Below are positions 1 to 5,961 of a stretch of 12,016 nucleotides of DNA, piece by piece. Both the position numbers and the translations under genes were made by a program. Within the stretch, counting starts at the first letter, position 1. Every line of letters begins with the position of its first letter. The notes under the pieces are model-generated. The model made no database searches and was not told the origin of the DNA. It saw only the letters and a list, made by a program, of their open reading frames with translations. The stretch is taken from contig JAZNVB010000088.1 in assembly GCA_045592585.1 (NCBI GenBank), positions 1-12,016 of the forward strand, read 5' to 3'. The DNA is from SIG440 sp045592585 (GTDB lineage: Bacteria; Bacillota; Clostridia; Monoglobales; Monoglobaceae).

Positions 1-320
1 TGTTCAGCAAGCACCTGCAAATCAGGCTCCGAAACAGTAATAAGAAAACCCAACACCCCGCATATTATAAGGGGGAGCAGGATTTTGTTATTCTGATTTA
101 ATGACTTACCCATACCGTCGCCCAAAGGTTCCATGGATATTCCTGAACCCACCGTGAAAAAGCTCATTCCCAAAATCAGCAAAATTGTTCCAAATAAAAA
201 CAGAACAAGCACCCCGGCATCCAATGATGCACAGGTGACAGAAAGAACAAGCACAATAATTGCAATGGGCAATACCGATGTAAGCGCCTCTTTAATTGAT
301 GCAAAGATATGTGTCATCAT
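1..320 (-). CDS. DUF1538 family integral membrane protein (C-terminal part beyond window)
   Basis: Reading leftward from ATG at 318-320 gives 106 intact codons that run off the left edge, so the stop is not seen. The start is supported by an AGGAG ribosome binding site about 10 bases upstream (near 331-336). Three hydrophobic stretches are visible at residues about 13-33, 37-62 and 80-97. The motif MEPLG (residues 63-67) and the motif GFLITVSEPDLQVLA (91-105) are, from memory, hallmarks of the DUF1538 family. Members often occur as paired genes or tandem domains. A paired DUF1538 system (UmpAB) has been reported as a cation/proton antiporter in Halomonas, but transport by this protein is only inference. 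It lies 29 bases after rlmB on the same strand and is probably cotranscribed with it. Family assignment is fairly confident; function is not known. Confidence 0.82.
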   Translation of the reverse strand, partial: MMTHIFASIKEALTSVLPIAIIVLVLSVTCASLDAGVLVLFLFGTILLILGMSFFTVGSGISMEPLGDGMGKSLNQNNKILLPLIICGVLGFLITVSEPDLQVLAE

Positions 321-349
321 GCTATATATACTCCTAAACCTTTACTTTT

Positions 350-1084
350 TCAACCTAATCTTTGTCTAACTGCCTCATAAACTATAACTCCTGCGGCAAC
401 AGATGCATTAAGGGATTCGGTCTTGCCAAGCATAGGGATTTTCACAAGAAAATCACATTTTTCACGCACCAGTCGGCTAAGGCCCTCGCCCTCGCTGCCG
501 ATTACAATTCCTGTTGCACCCTTCATATCACACTCATAAATGGGCATACTACCCTCAAGAGCAGTACCCACAATCCACAAGCCCATATCCTTGAGCTTTT
601 CGATACACGCCGCAACATTGGTGCATCTTGCAATAGCGGTATGCTCGATTGCCCCTGCCGACACTTTAGCAACAGTTGATGTGAGCCCCACACTGCGGTT
701 TTTGGGAATTATAACTCCATGAGCACCTGCCGCATTGGCTGTTCTGATTATGCTGCCTAGGTTGTGAGGGTCGTTTAAGCCTTCTGCAATGATTACAAGA
801 GGTTTTTCGCCCTTTTCTTTTGCGATATTGATTATATCCTCAACCTCAACATAGGAATGCATTGCCGCAAATGCAAGCACTCCCTGATGGTTTCCGCCTT
901 CGGAAAGCTCGTCAAGCTTTTGACGGCTGGCAGTGGTGTATCTTATACCCCGCTTTTTTGCGGCGGCAATAATCTGGCCAAGCCGGCTGTGCCGTGCACC
1001 ATCCTGAATAAAAATTTTATCAATTTCCCTGCCCGAGTCAAGTGCCTCTAAAACAGGGTTTGTACCATATATTCTATCTTCCAT
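350..1084 (-). CDS. rlmB: 23S rRNA (guanosine-2'-O-)-methyltransferase RlmB, SpoU/TrmH family
   Basis: The protein has 244 residues, the usual length for RlmB. It starts at ATG 1082-1084 with a GGAG site 9 bases upstream. RlmB methylates the ribose 2'-OH of G2251 in the 23S rRNA peptidyl-transferase P loop, using S-adenosylmethionine. The N-terminal substrate-binding domain (about 1-75) opens with IYGTNPVLEAL and contains NHQGVLAFA. The trefoil-knot SPOUT catalytic domain follows. Motif 1 is DPHNLGSIIRTA (105-116, with N108 and R114). Motif 2 is IVIGSEGEGLS (193-203). Motif 3 is KIPMLGKTESLNASVAAG (215-232). All key motifs are intact. Paralogues such as TrmH or other SpoU methylases share this fold, so the exact target nucleotide is inferred from overall similarity. 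It is the first gene of a leftward unit that continues into the DUF1538 gene. Confidence 0.93.
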   Translation of the reverse strand: MEDRIYGTNPVLEALDSGREIDKIFIQDGARHSRLGQIIAAAKKRGIRYTTASRQKLDELSEGGNHQGVLAFAAMHSYVEVEDIINIAKEKGEKPLVIIAEGLNDPHNLGSIIRTANAAGAHGVIIPKNRSVGLTSTVAKVSAGAIEHTAIARCTNVAACIEKLKDMGLWIVGTALEGSMPIYECDMKGATGIVIGSEGEGLSRLVREKCDFLVKIPMLGKTESLNASVAAGVIVYEAVRQRLG

Positions 1085-1105
1085 TACAACAGTCTCCTAC
1101 GCATA

Positions 1106-1133
1106 ATTATACAGTATTTATTGTATCACAAAT
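1106..1133 (-). promoter_or_regulatory. Possible rlmB promoter (weak)
   Basis: On the minus strand a perfect TATAAT lies at 1106-1111. The best -35 partner at a 16-base spacing (ATTTGT, 1128-1133) is poor. Transcription would begin near 1099, leaving a leader of about 15 bases that just includes the GGAG ribosome binding site. The -10 match and its position fit, but the missing -35 makes this uncertain. Confidence 0.3.
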
Positions 1134-1208
1134 CGGTCTAAAAGGCAATAAAAAAATCATATAATTTTACATTTTCAGCAGCCGACACAAAACAACAGAT
1201 TTTTTCTC

Positions 1209-1237
1209 TTGACCTGACGCAAAAAATAGTGTAAAAT
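1209..1237 (+). promoter_or_regulatory. Sigma-A-type promoter of the yloU-fakA-recG operon
   Basis: TTGACC at 1209-1214 and TAAAAT at 1232-1237 are separated by exactly 17 bases. This is close to the housekeeping consensus. The expected start of transcription is about 1243-1245. That leaves a leader of roughly 73 bases before the yloU start codon at 1317. Confidence 0.75.
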
Positions 1238-1242
1238 ATATT

Positions 1243-1265
1243 GTGAGGTTATATGCATACCTCAC
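1243..1265. promoter_or_regulatory. Perfect 7-bp dyad at the predicted transcription start
   Basis: GTGAGGT (1243-1249) and ACCTCAC (1259-1265) are perfect inverted repeats around a 9-base centre that itself contains the palindrome ATGCAT. The left arm starts where transcription from the upstream promoter should begin. It could act as a repressor operator in DNA. It could also act as a 5'-end stem-loop in the mRNA, which can protect transcripts from decay. The symmetry is seen directly; both roles are inference. Confidence 0.5.
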
Positions 1266-1316
1266 CGTTTAATTTGCATTATGTGATATTGATACTACAT
1301 GATTGGAGGAAAACCA

Positions 1317-1676
1317 ATGAGTGCTGAAATTAAAAACGATAAAGGTACAATAAGCATTTCCAATACAGTTATTGCAAAACTTGCAGGATATACCGCAACC
1401 CAGTGTTACGGTGTTGTGGGTATGTGTGCGCGCAACAGCAAGGACGGACTTGCAGGACTTTTGAAAAAAGAAAATATGGATAAAGGTGTTCGTGTTAAAA
1501 CCGAAAATAATGTTATTTCCATTGCCCTTTATGTTATTGTGGAATATGGTCTTAACATCGGCACAATAGGCGAAACAATCCGCAGTAATGTTAAATACCA
1601 CGTTGAAAAAATGACCGGTATGGAGGTTGAATCTGTGCAGGTTAATGTTGAAAGTGTACGTGTTGACCACGCATAA
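1317..1676 (+). CDS. yloU: Asp23/Gls24 family (YloU-like) envelope stress protein
   Basis: The start chosen is ATG 1317, giving 119 residues, because a GGAGGA site sits at 1305-1310 just upstream. An in-frame ATG at 1299 lies before that site and is rejected. The protein is a single Asp23 domain of the size of B. subtilis YloU. It opens with a short charged segment, then a strand (GTISISNTVIAKLAGYTA), then YGVVGM (31-36), which is typical of the family, and ends in a strand-rich segment with VQVNVESVRV. No signal peptide or membrane segment is present, so it should be cytoplasmic or peripheral to the membrane. Family members are linked to envelope or alkaline stress, but the molecular role is unclear. 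It is followed after 36 bases by fakA, the same neighbour as in B. subtilis, which supports the call. Confidence 0.88.
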   Translation: MSAEIKNDKGTISISNTVIAKLAGYTATQCYGVVGMCARNSKDGLAGLLKKENMDKGVRVKTENNVISIALYVIVEYGLNIGTIGETIRSNVKYHVEKMTGMEVESVQVNVESVRVDHA

Positions 1677-1712
1677 CGGATATCTTCCATTATGCAACAC
1701 GAGGTGATTCAT

Positions 1713-3368
1713 ATGAATAATTTTGATACAGCACAGCTCAGGCTGATGATAGCCTCTGCTGCTGCGAATTTAAAAAACAATCGAAAACTAATTGACGACC
1801 TGAACATCTTTCCTGTTCCTGACGGTGATACAGGCACAAATATGAGCCTGACCTTCAGCGGAGCAGCCACGCAAACTCTTGCCGAGGAATATGACCGTTG
1901 TGACAAGCTTCTTGCAAAGCTTGCATCCACATCTCTCCGCAACGCAAGAGGTAATTCAGGCGTTATTCTTTCACAGATTATCCGAGGTTTTTCAAAGGGT
2001 ATTGATGGCAAGGAATTTATCGGCATTGCCGACCTTAAAAACGCCCTTGTATCCGCAAAGAAAACTGCTTACCGTGCAGTGATGAAACCTACCGAGGGTA
2101 CAATTCTTACCGTAATCCGCCAGATGTCTGAATTTGCCGAGGAAAACTATTCTTCCTTTGAGGATGTGGGCGAATTTTTACGGGCAATTCTTGCAGCAGG
2201 CAAAGAAAGTCTTGCCGGCACAACCGAGCTTCTTCCTGCACTCAAAAAGGCAGGAGTTGTTGATGCCGGTGGTAAAGGTCTTGTTACCATAGTCGAAGGT
2301 GCGGTTTACGTTCTTGACAACGGCAAAGCAATGGAAAGCGGCGAGCCCCTTGATACTGCAACCGCTGCAGTTGCGGCATCAAGCGAGCCTGTTAACATTA
2401 AATATCTTTACTGCACCGAGTTTATTATCAACAAAACGTCCGACCGTCAGATAACCCAGTTCCGCACTGCAATTTCCGAAAAGGGCGACTGCATGCTGGT
2501 TATCGAGGATGACGAAATCGTTAAGGTTCATATCCACACCAATCATCCGGGATACGTGCTTGAACAGGCAATCAAGCTTGGTGAGCTGACCAACCTTAAA
2601 ATCGAGAATATGAAATATCAGCACAACGATAATATGGAAAGCAAAGGCGAAACACCTGTTGCCGGGCATGATGCCATAGAAGCTGCACCCAAGCCTCAAG
2701 CCGAACCCGAAAAGAAGTACGGCTTTGCAGCAGTTTCGGCAGGTGACGGGCTTTCAGAGCTCTTCCGTTCTTTATCCGTTGATGAAATAATCGAAGGCGG
2801 ACAAACTATGAACCCCAGCACACAGGACCTTCTTTCCGCAGTGGAAAGAATCCCTGCCGAAGTGGTTTACATTTTGCCCAACAACAAAAACATTATTCTT
2901 GCCGCCGAACAGGTGGTGCCTCTTACCGAAAAATCAGTAATTGTTCTTCCTACCGTTAACATTCCTCAGGGAATTTCAGCAATGACAGCCTTTGACGAAG
3001 CTCTCTCACCCGAGGAAAATGCTGATGCTATGATGGAATTTGCCGGATGCGTTGCCTGCGGTCAGGTTACGTTTGCGGCACGTGACACCGTTCTTGACGG
3101 AATGGAAATTCACCTGGGTGACTGCCTTGCAGTTTGCGGAAAGGAAATCACCGCTGTTACCCCCACCCCTGAGGAAGCAGCCGAAAAGGTTGCCGAATCC
3201 CTTGTCAGCGACGAGTCGGGTGTGATAACCATATACTACGGCGAAGAAACCTCTCAGGAAGATGCCCAGCGTTTGGCATCGAAACTTGAGGAAACCTACA
3301 GCGACCTTGATGTAAGCCTTATAAACGGCGGTCAGCCTGTATACTATTATATTATTTCTGTTGAATAG
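1713..3368 (+). CDS. fakA: Fatty acid kinase catalytic subunit FakA (DAK2 domain, YloV-like)
   Basis: FakA phosphorylates fatty acids held by a FakB carrier protein, letting scavenged fatty acids enter phospholipid synthesis. Start ATG 1713 follows a GAGGTG site at 1701-1706; an in-frame ATG at 1692 precedes that site and is rejected. The 551 residues match the usual 550 or so. The N-terminal DAK2/DhaL kinase domain (about 1-205) carries the Mg-ATP motif PVPDGDTGTNMS (34-45, with D37 and D39), NARGNSGVILSQ (77-88) and GGKGLVTIVEGA (186-197). The middle domain has YCTEF (C234) and VHIHTNHPG (H273, H275), matching the Cys and two His described as zinc ligands in staphylococcal FakA. A Pro/Glu/Ala-rich linker covers about 305-335. 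The C-terminal domain starts at YGFAAVSAGDGL and is the part thought to dock FakB. No fakB is in the window, as is common. Confidence 0.93.
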   Translation: MNNFDTAQLRLMIASAAANLKNNRKLIDDLNIFPVPDGDTGTNMSLTFSGAATQTLAEEYDRCDKLLAKLASTSLRNARGNSGVILSQIIRGFSKGIDGKEFIGIADLKNALVSAKKTAYRAVMKPTEGTILTVIRQMSEFAEENYSSFEDVGEFLRAILAAGKESLAGTTELLPALKKAGVVDAGGKGLVTIVEGAVYVLDNGKAMESGEPLDTATAAVAASSEPVNIKYLYCTEFIINKTSDRQITQFRTAISEKGDCMLVIEDDEIVKVHIHTNHPGYVLEQAIKLGELTNLKIENMKYQHNDNMESKGETPVAGHDAIEAAPKPQAEPEKKYGFAAVSAGDGLSELFRSLSVDEIIEGGQTMNPSTQDLLSAVERIPAEVVYILPNNKNIILAAEQVVPLTEKSVIVLPTVNIPQGISAMTAFDEALSPEENADAMMEFAGCVACGQVTFAARDTVLDGMEIHLGDCLAVCGKEITAVTPTPEEAAEKVAESLVSDESGVITIYYGEETSQEDAQRLASKLEETYSDLDVSLINGGQPVYYYIISVE

Positions 3369-3372
3369 TTTT

Positions 3373-3424
3373 AGAGAAGCTACAACACCGGGGTTTTCGA
3401 TATTGTCGGAAATCCCGTTCTCTT
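3373..3424 (+). other. Hairpin in the fakA-recG spacer, possible attenuator or processing site
   Basis: In RNA, 3389-3399 can pair with 3407-3417 over 11 bp, including two G-U wobbles, with a 7-base loop. An outer 6-bp stem joins AGAGAA (3373-3378) to TTCTCT (3418-3423). The inner stem is followed by TTCTCTTTT, a weak T-rich tract, and the recG ribosome binding site begins directly after it at 3427. It could lower read-through into recG or be a cleavage site. It is too weak in GC and T-run to call a full terminator. The 71-base spacer is otherwise empty. Confidence 0.4.
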
Positions 3425-3439
3425 TTGGAGGAAAATTTT

Positions 3440-5494
3440 ATGAAACCCGAAGCATCCATACAATACATAAAAGGTATCGGCGAGGCACGTGCAAAGGCCT
3501 TTGCCCGACTTGGTATAAATACTGCCGCTGATTTGTTGTTCCACTTTCCCCGAGGTCTTGAGGACAGAAGCGAAATAAAGCCTATATCCGAGCTTATGGA
3601 CGGCGAAACGGTTTGTGTTTGTGCAAGTCTTGCAGGCGAGGTTAAAACTTATCGTGCCCGTGGCAGAAAAACCGTTACTCAGGCAAGGGTATCCGACGGC
3701 AGCAGCATTATGCGGATAACCTGGTTCAATGTCCCTTATATTACCTCCACCCTTGCAAATGGCGGAGAATTTACCTTTTATGGCAAGGTAGCATACAAAG
3801 GGAACTACTTTGAAATGACAAACCCCGTTACCGAAGCAACTACCACTCAAAATAAAAAAACAGGTAAAATACTCCCCGTTTATCCATCTACCGCCGGACT
3901 TTCTCAGGATACAATACGCAATGCGGCAAACACTGTGCTGACACAGCTTGAAAAGCCTCTTGCAGATATTATGCCCGATTCTGTCCGCAAGGAACAAGGC
4001 TTTAAGTCCGTTATGGAGTCTTTGGTTGACCTTCACGTTCCCAAAAGCTACGAATCCTTCGAGAATGCACGTCAGCGCTTTGCATTTGAGGAGCTGCTTG
4101 TTCTGCAAACGGGCATTAGGCTTTTGGGTAACGAACGCAAAAGTTATACGGCAACACCCATTAAAGATGTAAAATGTATTCAGGAATTTGCCAAGGCTCT
4201 GCCCTTTGAGCTTACATCAGCTCAAAAACGGGTTATCAACGAGATTTGTGCCGACATTCAAAAAACAACCCCTATGAACAGACTTGTTCAGGGCGACGTT
4301 GGTTCCGGCAAAACAATGGTTGCGGCGGCGTCTATGTTTGCGGCTGTAAAATCAGGATATCAGGCGGTGCTTATGGCACCCACCGAAATACTAGCCATTC
4401 AGCATTACAATAATCTTAAAAAGTTATTCTTGCAATTCGGTTTTGAAACAGTTCTCCTTTGCGGTGGAATGTCTGCAGCCGAAAAACGTCAGGCAAAGGC
4501 AAAAATCAAGGACGGCTCTGCACAAATTATTATCGGCACCCATGCCCTTATTACAGATGATACGATTTTCAAAAATGCGGCACTTGTTATAACCGACGAG
4601 CAACACCGCTTTGGTGTGCGGCAGCGGCTTTCCCTTACCGAAAAGGGTATCGGGGCTCATACTCTTGTTATGACGGCAACGCCCATCCCCCGAACACTTT
4701 CGCTTATACTTTACGGCGACCTTGATATATCGGTAATTGACGAACTGCCTCCCGGAAGAAAACAAATAGAAACATATTCGGTTGGCGAGAAAATGCGTGG
4801 TCGCATTTATGAATTTCTTCGTAGGAACATAAAAGATGGCAGACAATGCTATATTGTGTGTCCACTCATCGAAGAATCCGAAGCTCTTGCCGCAAAATCA
4901 GCAGTTGAATATACCGAAAAGCTGAAAAAATCAGTCTTTCCTGACCTTTCTGTTGAGGTAATGCACGGCAGACTTAAAGCCGCTGAACGCAAGGATATTA
5001 TGACACGTTTTTCAATGGGAGAGATTGATATTCTTGTATCCACCACTGTTATCGAGGTTGGTGTTGACGTGCCCAACGCCACAGTGATGGTTATTGAGAA
5101 TGCCGAACGTTTTGGACTTTCGCAGCTACACCAGCTACGAGGCAGAATTGGCAGAGGCGGTCACAGTTCGTACTGTGTGCTGTTTTCAGAAGGCGGCAGA
5201 ATTGCCGATGAACGTATGAAGATTATGTGCGAAACTACCGACGGTTTTAAAATTTCGGAAAAAGACTTGGAATTGCGAGGCCCCGGAGAATTTTTTGGCA
5301 TCCGTCAGCACGGTCTGCCCGAACTGAAGGTAGCAAACCTTTCAACCGATATGTACCTTTTGAGCCTTGCCAAAGATGCCGCAGACAAATTACTTGCCCA
5401 TGACCCCAATCTTGAAGAACCCGAAAATACAGGTCTTAAGAGCCGCGTCCGTGAAAGATTTCTTGAAGTATCTGAAAACGGAATATTAAATTAA
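3440..5494 (+). CDS. recG: ATP-dependent DNA helicase RecG
   Basis: RecG is a superfamily 2 double-stranded DNA translocase that remodels stalled forks, R-loops and Holliday junctions during recombination and repair. The ATG at 3440 is chosen because GGAGGAAA lies at 3427-3434; an in-frame TTG at 3425 precedes that site. The 684 residues match the family (B. subtilis 682, E. coli 693). An N-terminal helix-hairpin motif (IKGIGEARAKAFARLGI) leads into an OB-fold wedge domain (about 55-145) that splits the branch. Helicase motifs are intact: Walker A GDVGSGKT (285-292), DEQH box (386-389), TATPIPRT (412-419), VIDELPPGRK (432-441), STTVIEVGVDVPNA (534-547) and QLRGRIGRGG (565-574). The C-terminal TRG region follows (ELRGPGEFFGIRQHG). 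It is the last gene of the operon and is followed by an inverted repeat at 5499-5587. Confidence 0.96.
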   Translation: MKPEASIQYIKGIGEARAKAFARLGINTAADLLFHFPRGLEDRSEIKPISELMDGETVCVCASLAGEVKTYRARGRKTVTQARVSDGSSIMRITWFNVPYITSTLANGGEFTFYGKVAYKGNYFEMTNPVTEATTTQNKKTGKILPVYPSTAGLSQDTIRNAANTVLTQLEKPLADIMPDSVRKEQGFKSVMESLVDLHVPKSYESFENARQRFAFEELLVLQTGIRLLGNERKSYTATPIKDVKCIQEFAKALPFELTSAQKRVINEICADIQKTTPMNRLVQGDVGSGKTMVAAASMFAAVKSGYQAVLMAPTEILAIQHYNNLKKLFLQFGFETVLLCGGMSAAEKRQAKAKIKDGSAQIIIGTHALITDDTIFKNAALVITDEQHRFGVRQRLSLTEKGIGAHTLVMTATPIPRTLSLILYGDLDISVIDELPPGRKQIETYSVGEKMRGRIYEFLRRNIKDGRQCYIVCPLIEESEALAAKSAVEYTEKLKKSVFPDLSVEVMHGRLKAAERKDIMTRFSMGEIDILVSTTVIEVGVDVPNATVMVIENAERFGLSQLHQLRGRIGRGGHSSYCVLFSEGGRIADERMKIMCETTDGFKISEKDLELRGPGEFFGIRQHGLPELKVANLSTDMYLLSLAKDAADKLLAHDPNLEEPENTGLKSRVRERFLEVSENGILN

Positions 5495-5498
5495 ACAC

Positions 5499-5587
5499 AA
5501 AAAAAGAGTGATTTTCATAATCAAGCCAAACTGTTTTGGAAAAATAGTAAAAAGGATAAAAGGCATGTTATGAGTCACTCTTTTTTT
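5499..5587. terminator. Long-loop inverted repeat downstream of recG, terminator-like in both directions
   Basis: A perfect 13-bp inverted repeat joins seven A plus GAGTGA (5499-5511) to TCACTC plus seven T (5575-5587). The left arm begins four bases after the recG stop. The loop is 63 bases, far longer than in ordinary intrinsic terminators. It can fold further: CATAA (5516-5520) pairs with TTATG (5568-5572), and CCAAA with TTTGG form a small hairpin at 5526-5539. Because both arms end in a T-run on their own strand, it could stop transcription both ways. It could also be a small repeat element or a structured RNA. Confidence 0.6.
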
Positions 5588-5637
5588 GCTTCTATAGCAT
5601 TATAACATATACACCAGAAAAAAGCAAGTTATTTTTC

Positions 5638-5666
5638 TTGTGTGTTATAAAAATATATTTTATCAT
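5638..5666 (+). promoter_or_regulatory. Likely promoter of the ribbon-helix-helix gene
   Basis: TTGTGT (5638-5643) and TATCAT (5661-5666) are spaced by 17 bases in very AT-rich DNA. Transcription would start near 5673, within or just before the paired repeats at 5665-5687. Other -10-like hexamers (for example TATACT at 5666-5671) are nearby, so the exact hexamers are uncertain. Confidence 0.45.
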
Positions 5667-5687
5667 ATACTATACATATATACTATA
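5665..5687. repeat. Two direct copies of ATATACTATA, candidate autoregulatory operator
   Basis: ATATACTATA occurs at 5665-5674 and again at 5678-5687, a 13-base period. It lies between the predicted -10 and the ribosome binding site of the ribbon-helix-helix gene. Ribbon-helix-helix repressors often bind short repeats spaced by about one helical turn and often repress their own promoter. The repeat is seen directly; the operator role is inference, and AT-rich sequence can produce such repeats by chance. Confidence 0.4.
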
Positions 5688-5708
5688 TTTTTATATGAGG
5701 TGTATGAG

Positions 5709-5891
5709 ATGGCTTTTAACCCCGATTTCTCACGAAAAAAAGTTCAAGCATGTTATAAAACACTATACATTACTGACGAACTAGCCGACAAGGTAACCAA
5801 TCTTGCAATTGAAAACGATACCAGTTTTAATAATATCGTTATTAAAATTCTTGAAAGTTATTTTGAACAGTTGGGACAGGATAAGGATTAA
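5709..5891 (+). CDS. Small ribbon-helix-helix (CopG/Arc-like) DNA-binding protein
   Basis: The start ATG 5709 gives 60 residues and has GAGGTG at 5697-5702, six bases upstream. An in-frame ATG at 5640 lies ahead of that site and within the likely promoter, so it is rejected. The pattern is a basic N-terminus (residues 8-10 are RKK), a short strand (YKTLYIT), helix A (DELADKVTNLAIENDT), and helix B starting SFNNIVIKILESYFEQL. This strand-helix-helix plan with a Ser/Asn turn is the ribbon-helix-helix fold, in which two chains pair their strands and insert them into the DNA major groove. No toxin gene or other partner adjoins it. It has its own promoter and terminator and stands alone between two convergent blocks, so its targets are unknown. 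It could regulate itself or genes elsewhere. Confidence 0.75.
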   Translation: MAFNPDFSRKKVQACYKTLYITDELADKVTNLAIENDTSFNNIVIKILESYFEQLGQDKD

Positions 5892-5906
5892 CACTGATTA
5901 TACAAC

Positions 5907-5941
5907 AACAAAGCCCTCGCCAAATTGGCGAGGGCTTTGTT
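5907..5941. terminator. Bidirectional intrinsic terminator between convergent genes
   Basis: A perfect 16-bp stem (5907-5922 with 5926-5941) with a 3-base AAT loop contains the GC-rich core GCCCTCGCC/GGCGAGGGC. On each strand the stem ends in CTTTGTT. It lies 15 bases after the ribbon-helix-helix stop and 20 bases beyond the stop of the convergent SLH gene. It should therefore end both transcripts. Confidence 0.85.
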
Positions 5942-5961
5942 CATGTTACATTTCTGCAATA

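Noticed and set aside
133..369. Open frame of 78 codons on the plus strand
   Set aside because: It runs antisense to the DUF1538 gene, has no ribosome binding site, and the minus frame has recognisable family motifs.
1671..1695. GCATAA/TTATGC inverted repeat over the yloU stop codon
   Set aside because: Only 6 bp, AT-rich, with a 13-base loop; too weak to interpret.
1269..1712. 147-codon minus-strand frame opposite yloU
   Set aside because: It is a mirror frame of the Asp23-family gene, with His/Asn/Cys/Phe-rich composition typical of antisense reading and no family resemblance.
3380..4108. 242-codon minus-strand frame opposite recG
   Set aside because: Long, but antisense to the conserved N-terminal third of RecG. 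It is Cys- and Phe-rich, has no ribosome binding site and no recognisable domain.
4424..4846. 140-codon minus-strand frame within recG
   Set aside because: Antisense shadow across the helicase motifs, with no start signal.
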